DNA of 53,522 nt from Selenomonas sp. AE3005 (lineage in GTDB: Bacteria > Bacillota > Negativicutes > Selenomonadales > Selenomonadaceae), in NCBI RefSeq assembly GCF_905233635.1, contig NZ_CAJODG010000020.1:1-53522 (forward strand). Direction: 5' to 3'. Under the pieces are notes generated by a model, which was given only the letters and a program-made list of their open reading frames with translations, did no database searches and was not told the origin of the DNA. The translations under genes and the position numbers were made by a program. Of this stretch, positions 25,523-34,354 are shown one piece after another. Position 1 is the stretch's first letter; each line of letters begins with the position of its first letter.

Positions 25523-27226
25523 GTGGGCAATAAACCTGTTATGTTAATAGTTGATGACGTGGAAATCAACCGGGTGGTGCTGACCCAGTTCTTTCAGGAA
25601 GAATATAATATTCTGGAGGCGGAAAACGGTAAGGATGCCTTGGAAATCATTGAGGGGCAGGCTGTGTCTATTGTATTGGTAGATATGGTCATGCCGGTGA
25701 TGGATGGTTTTCAGCTGCTGGGCATATTAAAGACCAATGACCAATATGCCGGTATCCCTGTGGTTGTCATGACCGCCAACAATGATGGGGACAGTGAGGC
25801 ACGCGCCATGGAGATGGGGGCCTCGGACTTTATAACCAAGCCGTATAATCCTACCATTGTGCGCTGCCGTATCCGCAATGTTATGGCCCGCGAGGAAATT
25901 GAGTGGCGCCGGGTAGAGCAGGTGGCACAGAACCGCCAGCTGCTGGAAATGCACCAGCGCATTGAACTGGATTCCCTGACGGGGATTTACAACCGGGATG
26001 CTTTTTACCGCCGGGCTGGTGATATGTTGCAGGGACATGCCAATACTTCGTACAGTATTGTGTACCTGGACATCAGCTGCTTTAAGGTCATCAATGATTT
26101 GTTCCGCATGGAAACCGGTAATCTTATATTGAAAACGGCAGCGTTTTATTTCAGCATGTTCGTAGGCGATACGGGTATCTGTGCCCGTATTGAGGCGGAT
26201 CATTTTGTATTGTGTGTGCCTGCGGATAAGCTGGATATGGATAAGCTCATCGCCGGGTTGGACAGCACCATTCAGTCTTTGGGCATTAGTCACCATATTC
26301 ATTTCTATGCCGGGGTCTATCAGGTGGATAACGCCTTCCTGCCGGTGGACCAGATGTGTGACCGCGCCCATATGGCACTCAATCGTATCAAGGGACAGTA
26401 TATGACCCGTTACGCTTTCTATGATAAGGGTATGCGTGACCAGATGATTGAGGAGCAGATGATTGTCCGCAATATGGAATATGCCTTGAATGAAGGTCAG
26501 TTTGTCATTGTGCTGCAGCCGATGTACAATCTGAACTCCAAGAAAATTGTCGGGGCGGAGGCCCTGGTGCGTTGGAATCACCCCAAGCAGCAGATTTCGC
26601 CGGGCAAGTTTATTCCTATTTTTGAAAGCAATGGCTTTATCGTGCGTCTGGACAGGTACGTCTGGGAACAGGCCTGTATCACTCTGCGTCAGCAGATTGA
26701 CAGGGGGCTCGATGTAGTACCCGTATCCGTCAATGTATCCCGGCTGAATTTCTATAATAGTGATTTTATGGACTATTTGCTGAGCCTGGTCAAAAAATAC
26801 GACATTGAGCCACGGCTGTTGAAACTGGAAATTACCGAAAGTGCCTATATGGACAATCCGCATCAGCTGATTGCCATGGTCAGAGCTTTTCGGGGGCAGG
26901 GATTCCCTGTGCTGATGGATGATTTTGGCAGTGGTTTTTCCTCGCTTAATATGCTCAAGGATTTGCCGGTAGATGTGCTGAAAATCGACATGGCCTTTGT
27001 CCGGGAAGTGGGCAGGTCCAGCAGGGCCGGTGCTATTATGGAGTCCATTGTAGACCTGGGCGGGCGCCTCAATATGGAAGTTGTCGTGGAAGGCGTGGAA
27101 ACGCAGGAGCAGGTGGATTTCCTGGAGCGCATTGGCTGCCATGATATTCAGGGGTATTATTTTGCCAAGCCCTTGGATGTGGAAAGCTTTATGGGATTGG
27201 TAGAACGTAGTCAAAAGGGAGAGTAA
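25523..27226 (+). CDS. Response regulator: REC, degenerate GGDEF, EAL phosphodiesterase
   Basis: A 567-residue cytoplasmic c-di-GMP regulator. The REC domain (1-120) has the acidic pair DD at 11-12, phospho-acceptor Asp54 (VLVDMVMP) and Lys107 (TKPY). The GGDEF-like domain (about 150-300) starts with DSLTGIYNRDAF but reads RIEADHF where GGDEF should be, so cyclase activity is unlikely. The EAL domain is complete: EAL 346-348, EITES, MDDFGSGFSS, KIDMAF, VEGVET. A GTG at 25523 with AAGAAGG upstream gives the standard REC start; the ATG at 25481 lacks a ribosome site and overlaps the promoter-like sequence. The partner kinase is not nearby. It is coupled to a HAD gene (3-base gap). Confidence 0.88.
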   Translation: MGNKPVMLIVDDVEINRVVLTQFFQEEYNILEAENGKDALEIIEGQAVSIVLVDMVMPVMDGFQLLGILKTNDQYAGIPVVVMTANNDGDSEARAMEMGASDFITKPYNPTIVRCRIRNVMAREEIEWRRVEQVAQNRQLLEMHQRIELDSLTGIYNRDAFYRRAGDMLQGHANTSYSIVYLDISCFKVINDLFRMETGNLILKTAAFYFSMFVGDTGICARIEADHFVLCVPADKLDMDKLIAGLDSTIQSLGISHHIHFYAGVYQVDNAFLPVDQMCDRAHMALNRIKGQYMTRYAFYDKGMRDQMIEEQMIVRNMEYALNEGQFVIVLQPMYNLNSKKIVGAEALVRWNHPKQQISPGKFIPIFESNGFIVRLDRYVWEQACITLRQQIDRGLDVVPVSVNVSRLNFYNSDFMDYLLSLVKKYDIEPRLLKLEITESAYMDNPHQLIAMVRAFRGQGFPVLMDDFGSGFSSLNMLKDLPVDVLKIDMAFVREVGRSSRAGAIMESIVDLGGRLNMEVVVEGVETQEQVDFLERIGCHDIQGYYFAKPLDVESFMGLVERSQKGE

Positions 27227-27229
27227 TCT

Positions 27230-27889
27230 TTGCAAAAAATCGGAGCATTTATTTTTGATATGGATGGGGTTATTATCGACAGTGAGCCCATTCATTCACG
27301 GGTGAAACTTGATACCTTTGCCCATTTCGGGATTCCCTTTCGGGCGGAGGATTTAGCCCGTTACATGGGACGTACCAGCGGTGCAATTTTTCGGGACGCC
27401 CTGGCTGCCTGTGGCCGGCAGGATATCAAACCTGAGGATATGGCAGCCTACAAGCACGCGCATTATCTCGAGGTGCTGGAAAGTGGTGTCATTGACCCGG
27501 TGGACGGCAGTGTGGATTTGATAAAGAATCTGCATGCCGCCGATATTCCTTTGGGACTGGCTACGTCGTCCAACGTACGCGTGATGAATACGGTACTGGA
27601 CAGCTTTGCTATCAGAACGTATTTTTCCTCGATTCTGTCGGGAGGCGAATTGCCGGAGAGCAAACCGAATCCGGCAATTTATCTCATCAGCGCGGAACGT
27701 ATGGGAGTGGCACCGGCAGACTGCGTGGTGCTGGAAGATACGGAAAACGGTATTTTAGCGGCCAAGCGCGCCGGTATGTACTGCATTGCTTATCGGAACC
27801 TCAATTCCGGCCGGCAGGATTTAAGCCTGGCTGATGAGGTGGTGGACAGTCTGACGGAGATTGACGTAAACCGCCTGGCAGGAAAATAA
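27230..27889 (+). CDS. HAD hydrolase, beta-phosphoglucomutase/phosphatase-like
   Basis: A 219-residue HAD subfamily IA protein with FDMDGVIIDSEPIH (motif I and cap start), LATSSN (motif II), Lys in ESKPNPAIY (motif III) and LEDTENGILAAKRAG (motif IV). The DxD and SE-P-H pattern is shared by beta-phosphoglucomutases and sugar-phosphate phosphatases. The start is a TTG at 27230 with AAAAGGGAGAG just before; no ATG is suitable. It follows the REC-EAL gene by 3 bases. Confidence 0.85.
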   Translation: MQKIGAFIFDMDGVIIDSEPIHSRVKLDTFAHFGIPFRAEDLARYMGRTSGAIFRDALAACGRQDIKPEDMAAYKHAHYLEVLESGVIDPVDGSVDLIKNLHAADIPLGLATSSNVRVMNTVLDSFAIRTYFSSILSGGELPESKPNPAIYLISAERMGVAPADCVVLEDTENGILAAKRAGMYCIAYRNLNSGRQDLSLADEVVDSLTEIDVNRLAGK

Positions 27890-27898
27890 AATAAATAG

Positions 27899-27930
27899 AA
27901 AAGCCCGGATAAACGCTTATCCGGGCTTTT
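27899..27930. terminator. Bidirectional terminator, perfect 14-bp stem
   Basis: AAAAGCCCGGATAA (27899-27912) pairs with TTATCCGGGCTTTT (27917-27930) around a 4-base loop, between convergent genes. Confidence 0.92.
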
Positions 27931-27965
27931 AATATCGTGTTGACAATACGGCAGCAAGCAGGTGC

Positions 27966-28241
27966 TTACACTACATCGAAACTTTCGATGGTGCCGTACT
28001 GGAGGTACTGGCTGGCCTTGGTGGGCTCGCCGTCCAGAATTTCTTTGCTGACAGCATCCATCTGGCCTTCCGTAACATTGACACGGCCGGCTTTGATTTC
28101 ATCTTCAACCTTGGTCAGCAGTTCTTTACGGGCTTTCTTCGTAGTGTTGTAGACAGTGTGGTTGTAGAAAATGTTCATGGATTTCTGCGTCTTTTCTTCA
28201 TCGCAGTTGAAGAAGACATAAACTTTTTTTTCGGTTGCCAT
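27966..28241 (-). CDS. Conserved small cytoplasmic protein, unknown function
   Basis: A 91-residue acidic/basic mixed protein (MATEKKVYVFFNCDEEKTQKSM...) with no signal peptide or membrane segment and a central helix-rich KKARKELLTKVEDEIKAG region. A GGGGGA ribosome site lies in front of the ATG. Codon use is like the highly expressed neighbours. I do not recognise the family. Confidence 0.65.
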   Translation of the reverse strand: MATEKKVYVFFNCDEEKTQKSMNIFYNHTVYNTTKKARKELLTKVEDEIKAGRVNVTEGQMDAVSKEILDGEPTKASQYLQYGTIESFDVV

Positions 28242-28372
28242 AATTGATAATCCCCCTTGAAATAATAAAAAAATAATTTCATTTGTGAATATGTAACCAA
28301 TACAAACATTATAGCATACTTTGTCAAAAATGATAAATTAAATTGAATTTAGCGAATTGTAAAGGCAAAAGG

Positions 28373-28401
28373 TTGACAAACAAAACCGTAAAGAGTAAAG
28401 T
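28373..28401 (+). promoter_or_regulatory. Sigma-70-type promoter for galM
   Basis: TTGACA at 28373-28378, exact 17-base spacer, TAAAGT at 28396-28401, about 80 bases before the galM ATG. Confidence 0.6.
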
Positions 28402-28484
28402 GAACTTGTATAGAATTGCATGAAATAATAGCAAATTCTGCAACAATTCATGTGAGATTATCCTATGGTTTGGAGGTATCATTC

Positions 28485-29612
28485 ATGGCAGTCATTAGAA
28501 AAGAAAACTTTGGCAAGCTCAGCGATGGACGAGCGGTGGAACTCTATACCCTGCGCAATACCAAGGGGACAGAGGTAAAGGTGACGACTTACGGGGCGCG
28601 GCTGGTGAGCTGGCGCATTATGGGCAAAGCGGCTAAATTCGTCGATGTGGTGCTGGGCTATGAAGATGCGGCGGCTTATGAAAAGGATACCACCAGCATG
28701 GGCGGTGTAGTGGGCCGGCATGCCAATCGTATTGCCGGAGGCAAGGTTGTTATCAACGGTCAGGAGTATCAGCTGGATTTAAATACCGGTTCCCGGCAAC
28801 AAAATCATATTCATGGCGGTACGAAAGGTTTTCACAATGAATTGTGGCAGGCCGAGGAAGTATATGAAGGTGTCAAGCTGACCTATCACAGCAATGATGG
28901 TGACGCCGGCTATCCCGGTAATATGGACGTGACGGTTATTTATTCCCTGTCCAATGACAATGAGCTCTCCATTCAGTATGAGGCTGTCAGCGACAAGGAC
29001 ACCATCTGCAACCTGACCAATCATGCCTATTTCAATCTGGATGGGTTCGAATCGCCGTCTATACTTGACCAGAAAATGCAGATATTTGCTGATAAATATA
29101 CCTGGGCCGACAGTGAATCCCTGCCGGACGGCAGAATCCTCCCGGTGGAGGGGACGCCCATGGATTTGCGCCAGCCGACGGCCATCGGTGCACATATTGA
29201 CGATGATTTTGACCAGCTGCAGATGGCGCACGGGTATGACCACAACTGGGTGCTGCGTGATGAACCGGCCATGGTGGAAATGAAACCCGGTATGTTTGGC
29301 TACGATCCCCATTGTCCGATTGATTACCTGAAAGGCGGACTTAAAAAGGCTGCCTACGCCGAGTCTGATAAATCGGGGCTGACGCTTACCTGCTATACAA
29401 CTTTGCCGGGGATTCAGTTCTATGCCGGCAACTACCTCAATGGCGGCCTGCCGGGCAAAAAGGGCGTGGAGTTTCAGCGCCGTTCCGGATTCTGTCTGGA
29501 AACGCAGTATTTCCCAAATTCGCTGGCTAATCCGCATTTTCCGCAGCCGATTATCAAGGCCGGGGAAAAATATCAGTCCCAGACTGTATTTGTGCTGTGG
29601 CCCAAGGATTAA
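28485..29612 (+). CDS. galM: Aldose 1-epimerase (mutarotase)
   Basis: Interconverts alpha and beta anomers of hexoses such as galactose. 375 residues with the mutarotase landmarks GRHANRIAGG (substrate binding), NHIHGGTKGFH, NLTNHAYFNL with the catalytic His, and GLTLTCYTTLPGIQFYAGN followed by GVEFQRRSGFCLETQ. The start at 28485 (MAVIRKENFG) has GGAGG at 28472-28476; a longer frame from 28416 lacks a site. No other Leloir gene is nearby. Confidence 0.92.
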   Translation: MAVIRKENFGKLSDGRAVELYTLRNTKGTEVKVTTYGARLVSWRIMGKAAKFVDVVLGYEDAAAYEKDTTSMGGVVGRHANRIAGGKVVINGQEYQLDLNTGSRQQNHIHGGTKGFHNELWQAEEVYEGVKLTYHSNDGDAGYPGNMDVTVIYSLSNDNELSIQYEAVSDKDTICNLTNHAYFNLDGFESPSILDQKMQIFADKYTWADSESLPDGRILPVEGTPMDLRQPTAIGAHIDDDFDQLQMAHGYDHNWVLRDEPAMVEMKPGMFGYDPHCPIDYLKGGLKKAAYAESDKSGLTLTCYTTLPGIQFYAGNYLNGGLPGKKGVEFQRRSGFCLETQYFPNSLANPHFPQPIIKAGEKYQSQTVFVLWPKD

Positions 29613-29672
29613 CGGAAAAAACGTCGAATATGTATAAATGGTAAATTCGTTTGATTTTAGGGAGGCAAAAGC

Positions 29673-30860
29673 ATGAATATTCATGAGTACCAGAGTAAGG
29701 CCGTACTGAAGGCCTATGGGGTTACAGTTCCCGAGGGGCTGCCGGCTTTTACGGTGGAAGAAGCCGTAGAGAATGCCAAGAAAATCGGCACCCCTGTGGT
29801 AGTGGTCAAGGCCCAGATTCACGCAGGCGGACGCGGTAAGGCCGGTGGTGTAAAAATCGCCAAGAGCCTTGATGAGGTGAAAAACTATGCGACGGAACTG
29901 TTGGGCAAGACACTTGTAACTCATCAGACAGGGCCGGAAGGCAAGAAAGTTGGCCGCCTCCTGATTGAAGCAGGCTCCAATATCAAGAAAGAATATTATC
30001 TCTCCTTTGTTATTGACCGCCAGACGGCCCGTGTAGTCATGATGGGCTCGGAAGAAGGCGGCATGGAAATCGAAAAAGTGGCTGCCGAAATGCCGGATAA
30101 GATTTTCAAGGAATACATCGACCCGGTAGTGGGACTGGCTCCGTTCCAGGCTACGCGCATGGCCTATAATATCAATATTCCCCAGCCGGCAGTCCGCAAG
30201 GCTGTGAAGCTCATGAGCTGCCTGTACAACGCTTTTATCGGCAAGGACTGCTCGCTGGCAGAAATCAATCCGCTTGTGGTTACGGCAGAAGATGATGTGG
30301 TGGCGCTTGATGCCAAGCTGAACTTTGATGACAGCGCCCTGTTCCGTCACCCGGATATTGAGGAACTTCGGGATGAAAGCGAGGAAGATCCCAAGGAACG
30401 CCGGGCAGCTGAGGCCGGACTCAACTATGTAAACTTAGGCGGCGATGTGGCCTGCATGGTCAACGGCGCCGGACTTGCCATGGCTACGGTTGACATCATC
30501 AAGCATTACGGCGGTGAACCGGCCAACTTCCTCGATGTGGGCGGCGATTCCTCACCGGAAAAGATTGCCGAAGCCTTCCAGATTATGCTGGACGGCGGTC
30601 AGGCCAAGGGAATTTTTGTCAATATCTTCGGCGGCATCAATCGCTGTGATGCGGTGGCTGCCGGTATTGTCGAGGCGGCAAAAATTATCTCGGACGATGG
30701 TAAATCCCTGCCTGTTCCCGTAGTGGTGCGCTTAGAGGGCACCAACGTGGAGCAGGGACGCAAGATTCTGCAGGATTCGCCCATAGCCAATGTCATCATG
30801 GCACCGACTATGGAAGGCGGCGCAGAGGAAATCGTCAAGCGTGTCAAAGCAGCACAATAA
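29673..30860 (+). CDS. sucC: Succinate-CoA ligase (ADP-forming), beta subunit
   Basis: ATP-grasp subunit of succinyl-CoA synthetase, 395 residues. Motifs: MNIHEYQSKAVLKAYGV, KAQIHAGGRGKAGGVK (nucleotide site), EINPLVV, and GGINRCDAVAAGIVEA near the succinate site. In propionate/succinate-forming anaerobes it links succinate to ATP. AGGGAGG precedes the ATG. It forms an operon with sucD (15-base gap). Confidence 0.96.
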   Translation: MNIHEYQSKAVLKAYGVTVPEGLPAFTVEEAVENAKKIGTPVVVVKAQIHAGGRGKAGGVKIAKSLDEVKNYATELLGKTLVTHQTGPEGKKVGRLLIEAGSNIKKEYYLSFVIDRQTARVVMMGSEEGGMEIEKVAAEMPDKIFKEYIDPVVGLAPFQATRMAYNINIPQPAVRKAVKLMSCLYNAFIGKDCSLAEINPLVVTAEDDVVALDAKLNFDDSALFRHPDIEELRDESEEDPKERRAAEAGLNYVNLGGDVACMVNGAGLAMATVDIIKHYGGEPANFLDVGGDSSPEKIAEAFQIMLDGGQAKGIFVNIFGGINRCDAVAAGIVEAAKIISDDGKSLPVPVVVRLEGTNVEQGRKILQDSPIANVIMAPTMEGGAEEIVKRVKAAQ

Positions 30861-30875
30861 GGGAGGCCATCAAAC

Positions 30876-31781
30876 ATGGGTGTTTTAGTCAATAAAGATA
30901 CAAAAGTCATAGTACAGGGAATAACGGGCAAGCAGGCTACGTTCCATACCAAGCAGATGCTGGCTTATGGTACGAAGATTGTAGCCGGCGTAACGCCGGG
31001 CAAGGCTGGTCAGGAAGTAGAGGGCGTGCCGGTATTCAACACGGTTAAGGACGCCGTGGAGGCTACCGGAGCTACAGCGTCGGTGGTTTATGTGCCGGCC
31101 AGATTTGCTGCTGATTCCATTATGGAAGGCATAGATGCCGGTCTTGACCTCGTGGTGTGCATTACCGAACACATTCCTGTGCAGGATATGGTTAAGGTAC
31201 GCCGCTATATGGAAGGCAAGAAAACCAGACTTATCGGTCCGAACTGCCCGGGAATCCTGACTACCGATGAGGCTAAGCTGGGCATTATCCCTGGGAACAT
31301 TCAAAAGAAAGGCCATGTCGGACTGGTATCCCGTTCCGGAACCCTGACCTATGAGGCCGCTTTCCAGCTCATGAACGCCGGTATTGGCGTAACCACGGCC
31401 ATTGGTATCGGCGGTGACCCTGTCAAGGGCACAGACTTTATCGACGCGCTGGAACTCTTCAAGAATGACCCGGAAACCAAGGCAGTGCTGATGATTGGTG
31501 AAATCGGCGGTACCGCTGAGGAAGATGCGGCGAAATGGATAAAGGAAAACATGCCGGATAAACCGGTAGCGGCCTTTATCTCCGGCCGTCAGGCGCCTCC
31601 GGGAAAACGCATGGGCCATGCCGGGGCCATTATTTCCGGCGGCAAGGGTACTGCTGCAGATAAAATCAAGGCTCTCAATGGTGTAGGCATTGAAGTGGCC
31701 GATACTGTTGCCCATATCGGGGAAACTGTTGTCGATACACTGAAAAAAGCCGGCATTTACGACGAGTGCCATACCTGCTGA
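30876..31781 (+). CDS. sucD: Succinate-CoA ligase (ADP-forming), alpha subunit
   Basis: CoA-binding subunit of succinyl-CoA synthetase, 301 residues: VQGITGKQATFHTKQML (CoA site), GPNCPGILTTDE, VSRSGTLTYEA, and the phospho-His loop GHAGAIISGGKGTA. AAGGGAGG lies upstream; a hairpin follows at 31810. Confidence 0.96.
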   Translation: MGVLVNKDTKVIVQGITGKQATFHTKQMLAYGTKIVAGVTPGKAGQEVEGVPVFNTVKDAVEATGATASVVYVPARFAADSIMEGIDAGLDLVVCITEHIPVQDMVKVRRYMEGKKTRLIGPNCPGILTTDEAKLGIIPGNIQKKGHVGLVSRSGTLTYEAAFQLMNAGIGVTTAIGIGGDPVKGTDFIDALELFKNDPETKAVLMIGEIGGTAEEDAAKWIKENMPDKPVAAFISGRQAPPGKRMGHAGAIISGGKGTAADKIKALNGVGIEVADTVAHIGETVVDTLKKAGIYDECHTC

Positions 31782-31809
31782 AAACAATTTAATATTTAAT
31801 GTTAATGAT

Positions 31810-31838
31810 AAAGAGATAGTTTATTAGGCTATCTCTTT
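31810..31838 (+). terminator. Terminator after sucD
   Basis: AAAGAGATAG (31810-31819) pairs with CTATCTCTTT (31829-31838), a 10-bp perfect stem with a short T-rich tail. Confidence 0.75.
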
Positions 31839-31915
31839 ATTGTTGAGAGTGAGTGATGCTTGATATTGCAAGAGATTTTACGAGCATGTTTGATAAGAAT
31901 GTTGGAGGTATTCGT

Positions 31916-32692
31916 ATGGACATACACATGAATGCTGCATTAGGATTGGATTACCATAGCCCCCAACAACAAGCACGAGTAATAACAGAAGCGTGGGCGG
32001 CTGAAAATATGTACTGCGTTATGTGTGGCGAACCGCACTTAACGCATTTACAAAATAATAAGCCGGTAGCGGATTTATTTTGTCCCACCTGCCAAAATAC
32101 GTTTGAGCTAAAGAGCCATAATGGGCGTTTTGGTTCTGTGATTGCCGATGGAGCCTATGAAACTATGATGGCCAGATTGATGGATGATAATAACCCACAT
32201 CTGTTTGTCATGGAATATAGTCGGCCTGAGTACATGGTGGACAATCTTTGGATTATCCCCAGCTACTTCTTTACCACGGAAATTATCATTAAGCGTAAGC
32301 CTTTGCCGCCAACAGCTCGCCGTGCGGGATGGACAGGGTGTAATATTGCGTGGAAGAACATCCCTGCACAGGGGAAAATTCCGATCATTTATCAGCAGGA
32401 AATCGTAGATCCAAAGTTTGTCCGTGAAAAGGTGGTCGCTACAATGACATTATCCACGGCTAAAATCCAAACTCGCGGCTGGCTGATGGATGTGCTTTAT
32501 TGTCTGGAACAAATAGGCAAAGAATATTTCACGCTTCGCGATGTATATCGTTTTACTGACTATTTGCAGGAGCGCCATCAAGAAAATCACAATGTTCAGC
32601 CTAAAATACGCCAGCAGTTGCAATTTTTACGGGATAAAGGTTTTGTAGAATTTTTAGGCAGAGGCGAATATCGACTAAAGAATAGTGGTTAA
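31916..32692 (+). CDS. dpnC: DpnI-type methyl-directed restriction endonuclease
   Basis: Restriction enzyme of the DpnI family, which cuts GATC only when the adenine is methylated. 258 residues against 254 for DpnI. Starting at ATG 31916 (GGAGG at 31904-31908), the catalytic PD-(D/E)xK residues fall on the DpnI numbers: Asp53 (KPVAD), Glu64 and Lys66 (FELKS). Zinc ligands are Cys34/Cys37 (YCVMC) and Cys56/Cys59 (FCPTC). Further family blocks are DGAYETMMAR, RKPLPPTARRAGW and the C-terminal winged helix ending KIRQQLQFLRDKG, which also reads the methylated site. It is followed by a DpnD-like gene, as in the pneumococcal cassette. The gene is AT-richer than its neighbours, a sign of transfer. 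Confidence 0.93.
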   Translation: MDIHMNAALGLDYHSPQQQARVITEAWAAENMYCVMCGEPHLTHLQNNKPVADLFCPTCQNTFELKSHNGRFGSVIADGAYETMMARLMDDNNPHLFVMEYSRPEYMVDNLWIIPSYFFTTEIIIKRKPLPPTARRAGWTGCNIAWKNIPAQGKIPIIYQQEIVDPKFVREKVVATMTLSTAKIQTRGWLMDVLYCLEQIGKEYFTLRDVYRFTDYLQERHQENHNVQPKIRQQLQFLRDKGFVEFLGRGEYRLKNSG

Positions 32693-32720
32693 ACATATTT
32701 TCTCCTAGAGGTGATGAAAA

Positions 32721-33083
32721 GTGAAATTTAACGTAACAATTCAAGAAATATATGAGAAAAAAGTAACAGTAGAGGCTGACAGTTGGCATGATGCTTTAAT
32801 GAACACAATAAAAAGCAATGATAGAGGTGAACTTATAACAACAAATGATGATTTAAGGGAATGTAATGTAGATATTGAAGGTTGGCCTTATCAAATTTTC
32901 GATAAGTGGACGATTGAAGATGTGGAAAAATATGTTAAAGACAATGTTCGCTGGTCTGAAATGAATTTAACAGAAAATGAAATGCGTCAGTCATTATATA
33001 TAATGAGTCAAGAGAAGGAAACAAAGGGATTTAGCAAGGAAAAATTGGACAAAAGTATAGCGATTGTGGTAAACAATAGATAA
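32721..33083 (+). CDS. DpnD/PcfM-like accessory protein of the DpnI cassette
   Basis: A 120-residue protein of low GC. Residues 1-50 (FNVTIQEIYEKKVTVEADS...ELITTNDDLRECNVDIE) resemble the short DpnD-PcfM domain. DpnD is the second gene of the pneumococcal DpnI cassette; its role is unknown. The start is a GTG at 32721 after AGAGGTGAT. The C-terminal half (about 60-120) is unrecognised. The position 28 bases after the endonuclease supports the assignment; similarity is judged by eye. Confidence 0.65.
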   Translation: MKFNVTIQEIYEKKVTVEADSWHDALMNTIKSNDRGELITTNDDLRECNVDIEGWPYQIFDKWTIEDVEKYVKDNVRWSEMNLTENEMRQSLYIMSQEKETKGFSKEKLDKSIAIVVNNR

Positions 33084-33085
33084 GC

Positions 33086-33308
33086 CCTCACTACGCTAAG
33101 AAAGGCGATTGTGTCCTTGAGCAGTTCGCCGGGGAATGTACCGCGTGCTGAAAAAAGATAAGTTCTGCGCCATCCTGATGGGCGATACCCGTAAACAGGC
33201 TGCATGGTTCCTATGTCCTTTGACGTGATGAAAATTTTTGAGGAAGCTGGCTTTACCCTCAAAGAATTGATAATTAAAGAACAACATAATTGCCGACCAA
33301 CAGCATAA
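33086..33308 (+). pseudogene. Frameshifted remnant of a DNA methyltransferase
   Basis: No intact frame exists, but three successive frames give a continuous methyltransferase-like C-terminal region: about 33086-33136 (ending LEQFAGE), 33136-33203 (MYRVLKKDKFCAILMGDTRK), and 33204-33308 (MVPMSFDVMKIFEEAGF, then LKELIIKEQHNC, stop at 33306). This pattern recalls N-6/N-4 DNA methylases (PF01555 type); the catalytic and SAM motifs are missing. It needs at least two frameshifts and lacks its 5' half. It lies directly behind the DpnI/DpnD pair, so it is probably the decayed part of a restriction-modification locus. The family call is by eye. Confidence 0.6.
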
Positions 33309-33360
33309 AATATAATTTTTTGCTTATTGCGTATGAGTATCTGTTTGTTTTTAGAAAAAG

Positions 33361-33393
33361 AAAAAAACGCCGGACAAAAGTCCGACGTTTTTT
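33361..33393 (-). terminator. Terminator of the lactate/malate dehydrogenase gene
   Basis: A stem of AAAAAACGCCGGAC with GTCCGACGTTTTTT (one mismatch) and AAAA loop. On the minus strand the hairpin is followed by T residues and lies just after the stop at 33410. Confidence 0.8.
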
Positions 33394-33409
33394 TACTGCA
33401 ACGGCAATC

Positions 33410-34354
33410 TTATTTGATGCCAGCGCCATCGAGAGCGGAACGAACACTCTGAGCAGCTTTGTGCATCTTTTCGAGTTCATCGTCAGTGAGGTGAACTTCG
33501 AAGGAGCGCATGATACCATCAGCGCAAACCATACGGGGAATGGAAAGAGCAACGTCTTTCAGGCCGTATTCGCCTTCGAGAACTGCGGAGCAGGGCAGGA
33601 TGGTGTGTTCATCATACAGAACGGACTTGATGAAACGGCAGGCAGCCATAGCGATACCGGTGTTCGTGAAGCCCTTCTTGTTGATAACATCGTAAGCAAC
33701 CTGAACCAGTTCCTGTTCAACAGCTTCGTGGCTGAGTTTTTCCGTGCGGTGGAAATATTCATCCAGATCATCAATGGGGAAACCAGCGCAGCCAGTCGTG
33801 GACCAGGCAACGAAAGCGGAGTTGCCGTGTTCACCGAGAACATAACCGTTGATGTTCTTCGGGTCAACCTGGTACTTGTCAGCCAGAATGCGGCGGAAAC
33901 GATAGGTTTCGAGCATCGTACCAGTACCGAGGATGAGGTTGCGCGGATAATCGAACTGCGTGGAAACAACATAAGTAGCAACGTCAAGCGGGTTGGTGAT
34001 CATGATGATCATAGCTTCCTTGGTGCGTTTAACGATTTCGCCCATAACGGAGCTCATGATCTTGGCATTGGTGCCAGCCAGTTTCAGGCGGTCCGGAGTT
34101 TCGCCCGGGCGGATGGACGGACCAGCCGTGATAACGATGATGTTTGCATCTTTGCAGTCTTCATAGTCACCGAGGTGGAATTTGATGTTCGTGCTGTAGA
34201 TGCAGCTCGTTGCATGACTGGAGTCCTTAGCTTCGCCCCAAGCCTTGTCTTCGTTGAGGTCGATGAGGACTACTTCCGTAGCCAGCTGGAAGTCAGCGAT
34301 TTTGTTGGCAACTGCGGAGCCAACGTTGCTGGCGCCAATGACGCATTTTGTCAT
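33410..34354 (-). CDS. ldh: L-lactate/malate dehydrogenase family protein, probably L-lactate dehydrogenase
   Basis: NAD-dependent 2-hydroxyacid dehydrogenase, 314 residues. N-terminal Rossmann motif CVIGASNVGSAVA, catalytic His in GEHGNSAF, and helix LETYRFRR with the substrate Arg. Differences from typical enzymes: the catalytic Asp partner of His is Glu (LET for LDS/LDT), and the specificity loop reads AGPSIRPGETPDR, with Ile where LDH has Gln and MDH has Arg and with the loop arginine two residues late. From memory it fits the atypical L-lactate dehydrogenase of Selenomonas, but malate activity cannot be excluded. Upstream ATG 34408 lacks a ribosome site. The gene holds four of the window's roughly ten GATC sites. 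Confidence 0.78.
   Translation of the reverse strand: MTKCVIGASNVGSAVANKIADFQLATEVVLIDLNEDKAWGEAKDSSHATSCIYSTNIKFHLGDYEDCKDANIIVITAGPSIRPGETPDRLKLAGTNAKIMSSVMGEIVKRTKEAMIIMITNPLDVATYVVSTQFDYPRNLILGTGTMLETYRFRRILADKYQVDPKNINGYVLGEHGNSAFVAWSTTGCAGFPIDDLDEYFHRTEKLSHEAVEQELVQVAYDVINKKGFTNTGIAMAACRFIKSVLYDEHTILPCSAVLEGEYGLKDVALSIPRMVCADGIMRSFEVHLTDDELEKMHKAAQSVRSALDGAGIK

Noticed and set aside
25727..27295. Long minus-strand frame opposite the REC-EAL gene
   Set aside because: No domain is recognisable and the plus-strand protein has full REC and EAL motifs.
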